From NCBI RefSeq assembly GCF_004000905.1, contig NZ_BIMD01000001.1, positions 186,001-250,000 on the forward strand: a DNA stretch of 64,000 bases, in the 5' to 3' direction. The translations under genes were made by a program, and so were the position numbers. This DNA is from Paenibacillus humicus NBRC 102415 (GTDB taxonomy: Bacteria; Bacillota; Bacilli; Paenibacillales; Paenibacillaceae). The notes under the pieces are model-generated. The model was given only the letters and a program-made list of their open reading frames with translations, had not been told where the DNA came from and did no database searches. Each line of letters begins with the position of its first letter. Positions within the stretch are counted from its first letter, which is position 1. Positions 18,416-27,645 of this stretch are shown one piece after another.

Positions 18416-20059
18416 ATGTCAGCATCAGCGTTATCGGACGCATGGAAGCAAGTCAAAAAAGTAAAACAGGAGCCCATTCTGGCGGCGGTCCTCGCAGCCG
18501 CCCTGCTCATTACCGGTTTTTTTGTGCTTTGGCCGATTGCCAAGGTGGTCAGCTATCCGCATCCAGCGGACTATGCCCAGCTGTTCACCAACTCCAGATG
18601 GCTGCAGGCGGCCCTCAACAGTCTGATGATGACCGTGTTGTCCACGTTCTCCTGCACGGCGATCGCTTTTTTGTTCGCCTTTACGGTTGCCCGGCTGGAT
18701 GTGCCGCTCAAAGGGCTTTTTCGATTCGTGACGCTGCTTCCTATCGTTTCTCCGCCCTTTATCGTGGCTTTGTCCTATATTCTGCTCTTCGGCAGGCAAG
18801 GACTGGTCACCAAGCAGCTGCTTCACTTCAATGTGGATATATACGGGTGGCACGGGCTTTGGCTCGTCCAGACGATTACTTTTTTCCCTTACGCCTATGC
18901 CGTCATCTATGGCGTGCTGCAATCGTCCGCCGTCCATCTGGAGTATGCCGCGCATAATCTCGGCGCGACGAGATGGCAGGCGTTCAGGCATGTCTTTCTG
19001 CCGCTGTGCAGGCCCGGCATCGCCGGAGGAGCATTGATCACAGCGATGAACGTATTGGCCGACTTCGGAAATCCGATGATCATCGGGGGCAACTTCACGC
19101 TGCTTCCTACCGAGGCCTACATGCAGATGTCCGGCTGGTTCGACCTCTCCTCGGCCGCCGTGCTGTCGACGGCTCTGCTGCTGCCTGCTCTCGGCCTGTT
19201 CCTGGTCAACCGGCTATGGGTCGGAAGAAGCTCCTACATCACCGTAACCGGCAGAGAATCCAGCCTTCAAGCCTACCCGGCCGCTCCAGGGGTCAAGTGG
19301 ACCCTGTTCGCATGCTGTCTGTCGATCTCCTTATTCATCCTTGCCGTATATGGGGTGCTGGTTTATGGCGCTTTCACGAAAACCTGGGGCTACGACTGGA
19401 GCTTCACCTTGGACAATCTGAACTACGTCACGGCAAAACAGCAGGAGCTGTACAACAGCATCCGCTATGCGCTGCTGTCTTCGATAGGGGCCGCGGTGCT
19501 GGGCTTGATTCTTGCTTACATCGTCCACCGCAAGCGGATCGGCATCAACCGGCTGCTCGACTTCCTGGCCATCCTTCCCGGCGCCGTCCCCGGCGTCTTC
19601 CTCGGCCTTGGCTTCGCGCTGACCTTCAATCAGCCACCGATCCAGCTCAGCGGAACATCCGCCATCATGATTCTGGCCTTGATGTTCTGGAATTTGCCGA
19701 CCTGCTACAGCGCTTGCTCTGCCGGGTTCCAGCAGATCGGCCGTTCGCTGGAGGACGCTTCGCACAACCTCGGAGCGGGGAGCTTCCGCACGCTGCTCGG
19801 CATTCTGCTTCCGCTGCTCAAGGGACCGTTCCTGTCCGGAATCTCGGTATCGTTTCTCCGGTCCGTCACTTGCCTGAGCGTCATTATCTTCCTCTATTCC
19901 GCCCATACTTCGGTCGGCACGGTATCCATACTCGGTCTCGTTCAAAGCGGAGCATGGGGTGGAGCCTCGGCATTCACTGTCGTCCTCATTTCGATAGCCT
20001 TCGCCGTGCTTGCCCTGTCGCGGCTTATCCCGTTCACCCAGGATCGGAGGAAACGATGA
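18416..20059 (+). CDS. ABC transporter permease, fused double-domain (FbpB-like)
   Basis: A 547-residue integral membrane protein carrying two consecutive permease domains with about 12 TM segments. Each half has an EAA-type loop (EYAAHNLGATRWQAFRHVFLP in the first, EDASHNLGAGSFRTLLGILL in the second) that docks with the ATPase. Fused permeases of this form occur in ferric iron, thiamine and 2-aminoethylphosphonate-type importers. Its stop overlaps the ATPase start by four bases (ATGA), indicating translational coupling. GGAG lies about 10 bases before the ATG. Confidence 0.9.
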   Translation: MSASALSDAWKQVKKVKQEPILAAVLAAALLITGFFVLWPIAKVVSYPHPADYAQLFTNSRWLQAALNSLMMTVLSTFSCTAIAFLFAFTVARLDVPLKGLFRFVTLLPIVSPPFIVALSYILLFGRQGLVTKQLLHFNVDIYGWHGLWLVQTITFFPYAYAVIYGVLQSSAVHLEYAAHNLGATRWQAFRHVFLPLCRPGIAGGALITAMNVLADFGNPMIIGGNFTLLPTEAYMQMSGWFDLSSAAVLSTALLLPALGLFLVNRLWVGRSSYITVTGRESSLQAYPAAPGVKWTLFACCLSISLFILAVYGVLVYGAFTKTWGYDWSFTLDNLNYVTAKQQELYNSIRYALLSSIGAAVLGLILAYIVHRKRIGINRLLDFLAILPGAVPGVFLGLGFALTFNQPPIQLSGTSAIMILALMFWNLPTCYSACSAGFQQIGRSLEDASHNLGAGSFRTLLGILLPLLKGPFLSGISVSFLRSVTCLSVIIFLYSAHTSVGTVSILGLVQSGAWGGASAFTVVLISIAFAVLALSRLIPFTQDRRKR

Positions 20060-21156
20060 ATCCATCTCAAGCCCATATTCAAATTGAACATGTATCCAAA
20101 TCATTCGGCTCGTTCGCCGCTATCCGCAACGTAAGCCTTGATATTCCGGCAGGCAGCTTCACGACGCTGCTCGGGCCGAGCGGCTGCGGCAAAACGACCC
20201 TTATGAGGCTCATAGCCGGATTCAACGAGCCGGACAGCGGCATTATCCGGATCGATGGCCGGCCGGTAAACGGACTTCCTGCTTTCAAGCGCCAAACTCC
20301 GCTCGTCTTTCAGGATTACGCGCTCTTTCCCCATATGACCGTGGAAGAGAATATCGCTTACGGCTTGAAGCTTCAAAAGGCATCCCGCAACGAAAGCCGG
20401 CGCAAAGTGGACGATATGCTCGGCATGTTCGGGCTGGATGGCCTGGGAAGCCGCTTGCCCAAAGAGCTGAGCGGCGGCCAGCGGCAGCGGGTCGCCTTTG
20501 CGCGCGCGCTCGTAACCGGACAGAAGATTCTAATGATGGACGAGCCGCTCAGCAATCTGGACGCCAAGATGAGGGTCGAAGTCCGGCAAGAGCTGCGCGA
20601 GCTTCAGCGCCGGACCGGCATTACGGCCGTATTCGTCACTCATGACCAGGACGAGGCTCTGTCGATGTCGGACCGGATCGCCGTATTCGAGCAAGGAAGC
20701 ATCCGCCAGGCCGGAACTCCATGGGAAATCTATTTCAAGCCCAACGATGCGTTCGTCGCTTCGTTTGTCGGTACGGCCAATTTCATTCGAGGGCAAATAG
20801 CGGAGATAAAAGGCGGCGATCTGATCGTCCGCTGCGAGCCCTCGGTGATCCGAATCCCTTCCCATGGCCGGCACTATGTCGTCGGCGAAGAGATCGCGAT
20901 GGTGTTGCGTCCGGAATGCATCTCGATCGGCGCCGACGGGGAAGGCGGTATTGAAGCCGTTCCTTGCTGGAGCGGCGAAATCCAGAGCAGCAGCTTCCTC
21001 GGCCGGATGATCCGGTATGAGGTCCGCTGCGGCTCGGCCACCTTCCTGGTCGATGATGCCGATCCGAGTGCGCGCGGCTTTCTGCAGGGCAGCGTCACCT
21101 TGCGGCTGGATCCGGAGCGGATCCATGTTCTCCCTGGCAGCGGAAGGAAAGAGTAA
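20056..21156 (+). CDS. ABC transporter ATP-binding protein
   Basis: A 366-residue ATPase: Walker A GPSGCGKTT, signature LSGGQRQRVAFARAL, Walker B ILMMDEP, and a C-terminal TOBE-type domain (about 240-366) as in CUT1/FbpC-like ATPases. The ATG at 20056 overlaps the permease stop and has GGAGG five bases upstream. It energises the preceding permease and binding protein. Confidence 0.93.
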   Translation: MNPSQAHIQIEHVSKSFGSFAAIRNVSLDIPAGSFTTLLGPSGCGKTTLMRLIAGFNEPDSGIIRIDGRPVNGLPAFKRQTPLVFQDYALFPHMTVEENIAYGLKLQKASRNESRRKVDDMLGMFGLDGLGSRLPKELSGGQRQRVAFARALVTGQKILMMDEPLSNLDAKMRVEVRQELRELQRRTGITAVFVTHDQDEALSMSDRIAVFEQGSIRQAGTPWEIYFKPNDAFVASFVGTANFIRGQIAEIKGGDLIVRCEPSVIRIPSHGRHYVVGEEIAMVLRPECISIGADGEGGIEAVPCWSGEIQSSSFLGRMIRYEVRCGSATFLVDDADPSARGFLQGSVTLRLDPERIHVLPGSGRKE

Positions 21157-21171
21157 AGAGGAGGAATTAGT

Positions 21172-22131
21172 TTGCCATTGCATGCTGCCGTTCATTTCCT
21201 GAACGTCGGGTGGGGAGACGCCCACCTGATCCACGCCCCGTCGGGGAATGTGACCTTGATAGACGGTGGAGACGGCCTTCTCGCCTCCCACCGTGATCAT
21301 CCGCTCTCCTGGTTGAAAAGGGAGGGCTTCGAACGACTGGATTGGATGATCCTGACGCATCTTCACGAAGACCATCTGAACGGCCTGCTGGATGTCGCCC
21401 GGAGCCTTCCAGTCGTCCAAGCCGTCCTTCCTTACGAAATTCCCGTGATGGACATGGAAGCGCCGGAGTCGGAGGCAGCGGGCTTGGAACTGAGCTCGCC
21501 ACAATCCCGGGTCCTCGTCATCCTGGCCGCTTACAGGGAGCTGATCCGGCTGCTGAGAGAGCAGGGGACGGCGATCCGGTGGAGATCCGAATACGGGTCC
21601 GCAGGCGGCTCGACGATATGGGAGGAAGGTCCTTATCGGCTGGATCATTTGTATCCCTGGGCGGCAGATCCCCTTCCAGGCTTGGAAGTTCTCAGAGAAG
21701 CCGCTCGCGGTGGGAAGCTTGCATCGGAAGAATGGCTCGCGCAGCTGGAAGGCTTTTTTGACCGCTCCAACGACGACAGCTCCGTCTACCGGCTGGAAGA
21801 AGCCGGCGCAGAGGGGGAAGGCATCCTGTTCGGAGGGGATCTGCTGGCAGCCGGCTGGGAACGCCTCTCCGAGCGGACCGATTTGAGCTGCTGCGTGCTT
21901 AAAGCTCCTCATCATGGCCTGGACGATGCTTTCAATGGCCAGCTGTTGTCGGCTGCGGCTCCCGCGCATGCCGTCATTCCTATCTCCATCGACCGCTCGC
22001 AGCCGATGGAGGAACGCTGGAGCGAGCTGTGCTCCCCGCGCGGAACCGCCTATCACCTTACAGGCGCGTCAGCGCCTATGGAGAAGAAGAGATTGATCTC
22101 CGGATCCATCGAAGCGTGGATTGGAGGATGA
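21172..22131 (+). CDS. MBL-fold metallohydrolase (ComEC-like hydrolase domain)
   Basis: A 319-residue soluble protein with the metallo-beta-lactamase motif HLHEDH (HxHxDH), preceded by the FLNVGWGDAHLI strand, then SNDDSSVYRL, LFGGDL and the late His in APHHG. This motif set resembles the ComEC C-terminal hydrolase and related phosphodiesterases. The start is TTG at 21172 with AGGAGG seven bases upstream and no better ATG. It lies 16 bp after the ATPase stop and is translationally coupled to the next gene, so it probably acts on the imported substrate, perhaps as a phosphodiesterase. That role is inferred. Confidence 0.82.
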   Translation: MPLHAAVHFLNVGWGDAHLIHAPSGNVTLIDGGDGLLASHRDHPLSWLKREGFERLDWMILTHLHEDHLNGLLDVARSLPVVQAVLPYEIPVMDMEAPESEAAGLELSSPQSRVLVILAAYRELIRLLREQGTAIRWRSEYGSAGGSTIWEEGPYRLDHLYPWAADPLPGLEVLREAARGGKLASEEWLAQLEGFFDRSNDDSSVYRLEEAGAEGEGILFGGDLLAAGWERLSERTDLSCCVLKAPHHGLDDAFNGQLLSAAAPAHAVIPISIDRSQPMEERWSELCSPRGTAYHLTGASAPMEKKRLISGSIEAWIGG

Positions 22132-22133
22132 CG

Positions 22134-22958
22134 ATGAACGCAAGGTACGATCGGGAGCATGAGGAGCAGCTGCTGGCATCAGCGATTGCGTATGCGAGAG
22201 AAGCCGGAGAGCAGATTGTGCGGCGGATGAAAGAACCTTATACGCTCGGAGACAAGGTCAACCGGAGCGATCTGGTGACGGAAGTCGACCTGCTGAGCGA
22301 GGCCCTTATTCGGAAAAGGATCGGCCTCGATTATCCGGACCATTGGATTCTATCCGAGGAGCAGGACGGTTCCGGGGATTGTTTCGGCTTTATCGGCGCT
22401 CCCCCTCCGGGTTGCGGGTGGATCGTCGATCCGATCGACGGAACCGTCAATTTTGTGCACGGCATTCCGCATTTCGCTGTCTCCATCGGTATCGTGAAGG
22501 ACGGAATTCCCCTTCACGGAGTCGTGTACAACCCGGCAACAGGCGAGCTGTTCCAGGCTACAAAGGGAAGAGGGGCTTTTCTCAACGGAATCCGGCTTCA
22601 AGCCGATTCGGAAGGGGATATAGCCTGCTCGCTGCTTGCCACAGGATTCCAGGCTTCGGATTGGAGGCAGGATTCCGTCGCGGCTTCCCAGGTCGCGCGT
22701 GTCGCGGGCGTTTCGCGAAGCGTGAGGATATTGGGGGCTGCCAGCCTGGATTTATGCCATATTGCAAGCGGCCGGCTGTCGGGATTTTGGCATGACGGGC
22801 TTTACCCTTGGGATGTGGCGGCAGGACTGCTGATCGTGCAGGAATCAGGGGGTGTCGTAACCAATGACCGGGGCGAGCCCTTTGCTCTGCAGCACAAGAG
22901 GCTGGTCGCCTCCAATCCGAATCTGCAGCCTTCGCTGCTTTCTCTGCTGTTTACATAA
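22134..22958 (+). CDS. Inositol monophosphatase family protein
   Basis: A 274-residue Mg-dependent phosphatase. Metal ligands are visible in DLVTEVDLLSE, the LSEEQ acidic pair, WIVDPIDGTVNF (DPxDGTxN) and the C-terminal YPWDVAAG (WDxAAG). Start 22134 is chosen because GGAGG is six bases upstream; the ATG at 22128 that overlaps the previous stop is too close to it. Family members dephosphorylate inositol phosphates, PAP, fructose-1,6-bisphosphate or glycerol/histidinol phosphates. As last gene of the importer operon it would release phosphate from an imported ester. Confidence 0.9.
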   Translation: MNARYDREHEEQLLASAIAYAREAGEQIVRRMKEPYTLGDKVNRSDLVTEVDLLSEALIRKRIGLDYPDHWILSEEQDGSGDCFGFIGAPPPGCGWIVDPIDGTVNFVHGIPHFAVSIGIVKDGIPLHGVVYNPATGELFQATKGRGAFLNGIRLQADSEGDIACSLLATGFQASDWRQDSVAASQVARVAGVSRSVRILGAASLDLCHIASGRLSGFWHDGLYPWDVAAGLLIVQESGGVVTNDRGEPFALQHKRLVASNPNLQPSLLSLLFT

Positions 22959-23009
22959 GCTTGAGAAGCCGATGACGCAAACGTTACAAACGGCCTTTAT
23001 GATGAATAA

Positions 23010-23037
23010 GCTGTCTGACATCAAGATGTCAGACAGC
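23010..23037. promoter_or_regulatory. 28-bp palindromic GntR-type operator
   Basis: GCTGTCTGACATC and GATGTCAGACAGC form a perfect 13-bp inverted repeat with a 2-bp spacer. Each arm contains a TGTC-W-GACA dyad. One arm recurs exactly at 17161-17173 before the importer operon. It lies 24 bp before the start of the secreted protein gene. Confidence 0.75.
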
Positions 23038-23061
23038 AATACAAATCAGGAGGTAGTAGGG

Positions 23062-24414
23062 ATGAAGCAGCTTCGCAAATGGTTGGGATTGGTGTTGGCA
23101 AGCGTCATTTCCTTGTCGATGGCGGGACTTGGAAATCCGGGCCACGCTCATGCGGCTTCGGAACGGGAGCTCGCCGCTTACTGGGCGCCGGAGTTCTACC
23201 AGGACGTCAACGACACCTATGGGTACCGGGCCGATTATGTGACGAATTTCAATTATGACGGCGATTGGGTCGGCAACAACAACTGGGAAAATATCGATCG
23301 CTTTCCTTTGAAATCGTACATCTATTACTCGGTCGTCGAGACGGAGAGCCATTACTTCATCGGGTATTACGACTACCATGCCCGCGACGACGGCCCCTTG
23401 AGCCTGGACAAGCACGAAAACGACCTCGAGGGCCTGATGGTTGTCGTGCGCAAGGACGGAAGCGCGTATGGCTCCTTCCAGCTCATGGAGACGGTGGCGC
23501 ACAACCAGATGTATCAATACAGCAATCTGCCTCTGACAAGCGGATCCGACAATCTGGACGGTGGCGTCCTGTTCAACGGCTCCCATGCGAAGGTATTCAT
23601 TCAATCCAACGGCCAAAGTCCGATCGGGGGACACGGCAACCACGCTTACGACGGCACCGGAGCACCTGGCGGAGACGGCATCGTCTATTACTACGGAGCC
23701 CGTGCCGATGTCGTCACGGACGCTTCGGGAAGCTATACGAAACGTTACAGCTACGACTTGCTTTCCTTCGACGACTTCTGGAACCGCCGCTATGACATTG
23801 GAGACGGCCGCACCTTCGGCAGCTGGGGCAAGCTCGACGGCGACAATTATCAGCCTGACTCCGCCGCCATGCCTTGGGTTTGGGACGATCTTGACGACGG
23901 CCCGACATTTGCCGGCGATTTTCTCAGCGATCCCGCTCATATGGTGGATACGCATTTGAACGGGCTTGGCAACTTCTCGCATGTATATGTACGCCATCCG
24001 TATTATTCCCATCGCATTCAAGTCCAAAAAATGACCAGCCTGGCGAACCGGGATCCATTCGGAGGAAGCAGCGACATCTATGTCAAAATCCGCGCCAACG
24101 GAAGCGGGGTTTCCGACGACAGGCTATGGAAGAAGAACGATGCGCCGATTGGCCAATCCTTCTCCGTTGCATGGGGAACCGTGGACGCTGCCTTCCCGAA
24201 TCAATACAGCTCGGCCTATAACGACCGCTACGTCAATGTTCCTGCCGGCAGCGCCATTTCCATCGAGATCAATGATTCCGACGGAACGAGCGGCGACGAT
24301 GCGATGGGCTCGCTGACGGCCTCTCCTCAGCCGGGCCAGGTCGTCACCTGGTCCGATGCTCTAACCAGCAGCGGCGAAGCCAGAGTGACGGCAACCATCT
24401 GGGCGGTCAACTAA
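23062..24414 (+). CDS. Secreted protein of unknown function, Vps62/NPP1-like
   Basis: A 450-residue protein with a Sec signal peptide cleaved near AHA-AS (about residue 32). The mature N-terminal region (YWAPEFYQDVND, then KHENDLEGLMVVV) recalls Vps62-related and necrosis-inducing NPP1 proteins, whose core has a His-Asp-x-Glu segment before a beta strand. Around residue 340 a SSDIYVKIRANG segment looks like a C2-type beta sandwich, followed by Asp-rich strands. No enzymatic function is assigned. The RBS AGGAGG precedes ATG 23062; upstream in-frame starts are ignored because the operator lies in that stretch. The shared operator suggests coregulation with the preceding importer, possibly to release its substrate outside the cell. 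Confidence 0.75.
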   Translation: MKQLRKWLGLVLASVISLSMAGLGNPGHAHAASERELAAYWAPEFYQDVNDTYGYRADYVTNFNYDGDWVGNNNWENIDRFPLKSYIYYSVVETESHYFIGYYDYHARDDGPLSLDKHENDLEGLMVVVRKDGSAYGSFQLMETVAHNQMYQYSNLPLTSGSDNLDGGVLFNGSHAKVFIQSNGQSPIGGHGNHAYDGTGAPGGDGIVYYYGARADVVTDASGSYTKRYSYDLLSFDDFWNRRYDIGDGRTFGSWGKLDGDNYQPDSAAMPWVWDDLDDGPTFAGDFLSDPAHMVDTHLNGLGNFSHVYVRHPYYSHRIQVQKMTSLANRDPFGGSSDIYVKIRANGSGVSDDRLWKKNDAPIGQSFSVAWGTVDAAFPNQYSSAYNDRYVNVPAGSAISIEINDSDGTSGDDAMGSLTASPQPGQVVTWSDALTSSGEARVTATIWAVN

Positions 24415-24492
24415 CCGGCCTGAAGGCAGGCTGCACGCTTGATCCGGCATGAACGCAATTCTCTTCATGGGCAACTCCCTAGCGAAGAAACG

Positions 24493-24520
24493 AAAAAACC
24501 GCGGATATCCGCGGTTTTTT
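24493..24520. terminator. Bidirectional intrinsic terminator
   Basis: A perfect 28-bp palindrome of A6-CCGCGGAT and its complement between the convergent secreted-protein and MarR genes. Confidence 0.88.
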
Positions 24521-24528
24521 TTGTTTGG

Positions 24529-25026
24529 TCACTTCGGCAAGGATTTGCTCTTGGGTGCCGCACTGAGGGAATAGATCTGCTCCTCGATCACGTCGCTCGC
24601 CTTGCCCAGGAACTCTGTAATGAGCTTGAGCTCTTCCGCCGTATAGGAAGCAGCCAGCTCGACCATCTTCGCATGCAGCGGATCGTACGTCTCGCTGACT
24701 TCTTCCTTATCCTCATATTGGGGAACGATGATCACCTTGCGGCGGTCCTTCGGATCGGTCTGCCTGCGCACGAATCCGTTTTTCTCGAGCCGATCGATCA
24801 GCGCGGTGACGCTGCCCGTCGCAAGACCGGTGAGCTTGGACAGCTCGCCTGCGGTGATCGGGCCTTTTTCGTGGAGAATGTCGATGGAAAGATAATCGTT
24901 ATTGTACAGCCCTAGAGAAGAGGCGACATATTGCTGGTAAAGGACGGTACGGGTGCCAAGGCTCCGCATCCGCAGGGTGAATTGCTCCTGCTCCGCGGTC
25001 GGCTGGTCATTTCGTTCGCTTGACAA
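24529..25026 (-). CDS. MarR family transcriptional regulator
   Basis: A 165-residue winged-helix regulator: GPITAGELSKLTGLATGSVT recognition region, then RLEKNGFVRRQTDPKDRRKV wing, the classical MarR DxRxx signature. The start is TTG at 25026, supported by AAAGGAGGG about eight bases upstream. It is divergent from an EmrB/QacA-type efflux gene, and an imperfect palindrome lies between them, the usual layout for drug-inducible repression of the pump. Confidence 0.9.
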   Translation of the reverse strand: MSSERNDQPTAEQEQFTLRMRSLGTRTVLYQQYVASSLGLYNNDYLSIDILHEKGPITAGELSKLTGLATGSVTALIDRLEKNGFVRRQTDPKDRRKVIIVPQYEDKEEVSETYDPLHAKMVELAASYTAEELKLITEFLGKASDVIEEQIYSLSAAPKSKSLPK

Positions 25027-25052
25027 AAGGGAACCCTCCTTTTACTATACAT

Positions 25053-25095
25053 ATATCTCGATTACCAAGATATTAGTCAGACGAGATACTTGATG
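25053..25095. promoter_or_regulatory. Putative MarR operator between marR and MFS genes
   Basis: ATATCT and AGATAT arms at 25053-25073 form an imperfect 21-bp palindrome, and a related half CGAGATACTTGAT follows to about 25095. AT-rich dyads of this style are typical of MarR sites. Confidence 0.55.
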
Positions 25096-25234
25096 AATTT
25101 AGATTAATTGTACCAAAACGCGATTCAATTGCAAAGAAATCCGGAATGGCCGAGATGGGAAGCGGGGAGCCTGCCGCTAACGATGGAATTGGGGAAGATG
25201 GAACTGCAAGAAATCGACGAGAGGAAGAGAAGCC

Positions 25235-26755
25235 ATGGCAAAACCTAACAAAGTCGGCGTAATCATCGCAGCCCTGCTGCTGGCCACGCTTATGGCATCA
25301 ATGGACAACACCATCGTCGCGACGGCGATCGGAACGATCGTAGGCGATCTGGGCGGCTTCGACAAGCTGATGTGGGTCACATCCGCCTATATGGTCGCAG
25401 AGATGGCCGGCATGCCGATCTTCGGCAAGCTGTCGGATATGTACGGCCGCAAACGATTTTTCATTTTCGGCCTCATCGTTTTCATGATCGGCTCGGCCCT
25501 ATGCGGCACGGCGGAGACGATCGTGCAGCTGAGCATCTACAGGGCGATCCAGGGAATCGGCGGCGGCGCGCTCGTGCCGATCGCCTTCACGATCATGTTC
25601 GACGTAGTCGCGCCGGAGAAAAGAGGGAAGATCGGAGGCCTGTTCGGCGCTGCATACGGCATCTCCAGCATATTCGGTCCGCTGATCGGCGCCTACATCA
25701 CGGACTGCATCAACTGGACCTGGATTTTCTACATCAATTTGCCCGTCGGAATCATCGCTTTCTTCATGATCGTGTTTTTCTACAAGGAGTCCGTCGAGCA
25801 CGCCAGGCAAAGGATCGACTACTTCGGCGCCTTCACGCTGGTCGCCTCCATTCTCTGCCTGATGTTCGCGCTTGAGCTCGGCGGCAAGGAGTACGCCTGG
25901 AATTCCGGCATGATTCTCGGCCTGTTCCTCGCCTTTGCCGTTCTCATCATCGGTTTCGTCTTTATCGAGAAGCGGGCCGAGGAACCGATCATTACGTTCG
26001 GCATGTTCAGGAACCGCCTCTATTCCACGAGCACTATCATGGCCGTCTTCAGCGGCGCCGCATTTATCACGGCATCGGTGTACATCCCCGTGTTCATTCA
26101 AGGCGTATTCGGCGGCTCGGCCACGAACTCCGGACTGGTGCTGCTGCCGATGATGGTCGGTTCCGTCGTAACCGCGGCTGGAGGAGGCTTCCTGCTGGCC
26201 AAGTTCACCTACCGCTCGATTATGATTTCGACACTGACGCTGCTGGCCGCCGGCATTGCGCTGCTCGCTGGGCTCGCATCCGATACTTCCCGAATCGTCG
26301 TCACCCTGCTCATGATTCTGGTCGGTCTTGGCATCGGCTCTTCGTTCTCCGTCCTCAGCAATGCGGCGATCCATGGGTTCGCAGCCAAGCAAAGGGGATC
26401 GGCCAGCTCGACGCTCAGCTTCAGTAGGGAGCTTGGGATGACGCTTGGAATTACCGTGTTCGGCATCGTCCAGAGCCATTTGTTCCTGAACAAGCTGTCC
26501 GCTTCCTTCGGCGGCCCGGGCGGAACGTCGGACAGCGTGGATCTGAGCGATCCCAGCAGCATCCTGACTCCGGATACGAGGGACAAAATCCCATCCGATA
26601 TTTTGGACAAAATTACGGATGCGCTCTCCTCCTCGCTCTCGCACACATTCGCCTGGGCGATCATTCCGGCCGTCATCGCTCTTGCCGCCGCATTCGCCAT
26701 GGGCAGGGAACGGTTCGATCCGGCAGCCGAAGAAGAATATACGGCAGCCCACTGA
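25235..26755 (+). CDS. MFS drug:H+ antiporter, DHA2 (EmrB/QacA) family
   Basis: A 506-residue protein with about 14 hydrophobic segments. It opens with ASMDNTIVATAIGTIVGDLG, the DHA2 motif in TM1, and has the GKLSDMYGRKRFF loop motif A and RAIQGIGGGALVPIAF (motif C-like) sequences. It likely exports cationic or hydrophobic drugs. A moderate RBS (GAGAGGAAG) precedes ATG 25235. It is divergent from a MarR repressor that probably controls it. Confidence 0.92.
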   Translation: MAKPNKVGVIIAALLLATLMASMDNTIVATAIGTIVGDLGGFDKLMWVTSAYMVAEMAGMPIFGKLSDMYGRKRFFIFGLIVFMIGSALCGTAETIVQLSIYRAIQGIGGGALVPIAFTIMFDVVAPEKRGKIGGLFGAAYGISSIFGPLIGAYITDCINWTWIFYINLPVGIIAFFMIVFFYKESVEHARQRIDYFGAFTLVASILCLMFALELGGKEYAWNSGMILGLFLAFAVLIIGFVFIEKRAEEPIITFGMFRNRLYSTSTIMAVFSGAAFITASVYIPVFIQGVFGGSATNSGLVLLPMMVGSVVTAAGGGFLLAKFTYRSIMISTLTLLAAGIALLAGLASDTSRIVVTLLMILVGLGIGSSFSVLSNAAIHGFAAKQRGSASSTLSFSRELGMTLGITVFGIVQSHLFLNKLSASFGGPGGTSDSVDLSDPSSILTPDTRDKIPSDILDKITDALSSSLSHTFAWAIIPAVIALAAAFAMGRERFDPAAEEEYTAAH

Positions 26756-26847
26756 GCAGGCCATGGCGGCCATAACGCCGATGGGGCTGGGCGAATGGGG
26801 TTCTTCCGGGTAAACTGGGAAGAGATAGGCGGGAGGTGGGAGTCTTC

Positions 26848-27381
26848 ATGCTGGAATGGATCAAGTACACGCTCGAGGATATGGACAAACAGCTGCAGCG
26901 CATCCTGAAAAGCCTGAACCATCTCGACGAGGAGCAGATATGGCAGCGGCTGAAGTCTTCGACGAACAGCATCGGCAACCTCTGCCTGCATCTGGCCGGA
27001 AACGAATATCAGAGCATCGCCAGCTCCATCGGCGGCAAGCCTTTCATCCGGGAGCGCTCCAAGGAATTCACTGCCGAGGGCGGCAGGACGAAAAAAGAGC
27101 TGGGCAGCCTGCTGGTGGAAACGAGAGCCGAGTCGACGATAATTCTGTCCTCTTTGACCGGGAGCGATCTCGGCAGGGAAGTCCGGATTGTCTACCGGCT
27201 GGAAGACTGGAACCGGATGCTGAAGGTTCAAGCGGACGCGGAGACGGCCTTCGAGACGAGAGAGATCGGCCGGTTGCTGATCCAGGTGGCCGCCCATTAC
27301 GGGTATCATGCAGGCCAGATCGTGCTCCTCTCCAAGCTGCACAAGGATATCCCGGAGCCTATTGCCGGGCAATACCATTAA
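26848..27381 (+). CDS. DinB/DUF1572 family protein
   Basis: A 177-residue four-helix protein. The metal-binding His set of the DinB fold is visible as NLCLHLAGNE near residue 50 and HYGYHAGQIV near residue 150. Such proteins include bacillithiol/mycothiol-dependent transferases and many uncharacterised stress proteins. ATG 26848 follows GGAGGTG by nine bases; a GTG at 26836 is inside that RBS. Terminator downstream. Confidence 0.82.
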   Translation: MLEWIKYTLEDMDKQLQRILKSLNHLDEEQIWQRLKSSTNSIGNLCLHLAGNEYQSIASSIGGKPFIRERSKEFTAEGGRTKKELGSLLVETRAESTIILSSLTGSDLGREVRIVYRLEDWNRMLKVQADAETAFETREIGRLLIQVAAHYGYHAGQIVLLSKLHKDIPEPIAGQYH

Positions 27382-27437
27382 TTCCTTACTATGAACTCCT
27401 CCTGCTGCAGAAGATCAAAAAAGTCATCCATTATTAT

Positions 27438-27461
27438 GCCGCTTTCCGAAGCGGCTTTTTT
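27438..27461 (+). terminator. Intrinsic terminator after the DinB-like gene
   Basis: GCCGCTT pairs with AAGCGGC around TCCG, followed by T6. Confidence 0.85.
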
Positions 27462-27645
27462 AGTTTCCATTCTTTTGCTGCGAACAATTGAACCTGTCCT
27501 AAAGAGTGGCGTGAAAGAAACATTATTTACATGCCTAAATTAATTGAGCGCCAAGAAAAAACGTTTCTCTAGACCCACTCGCTCCTTTCTTGTTACCATA
27601 ACCAGGTTGATTGGAAGAGGGAGTCGAGGGGAGTCAGACCTACAG

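Noticed and set aside
20530-22056. 508-codon antisense ORF over the ATPase and MBL genes
   Set aside because: It spans two overlapping real genes and shows no domain.
25499-26773. 424-codon antisense ORF over the MFS gene
   Set aside because: Shadow frame without motifs; the plus-strand DHA2 transporter is unambiguous.
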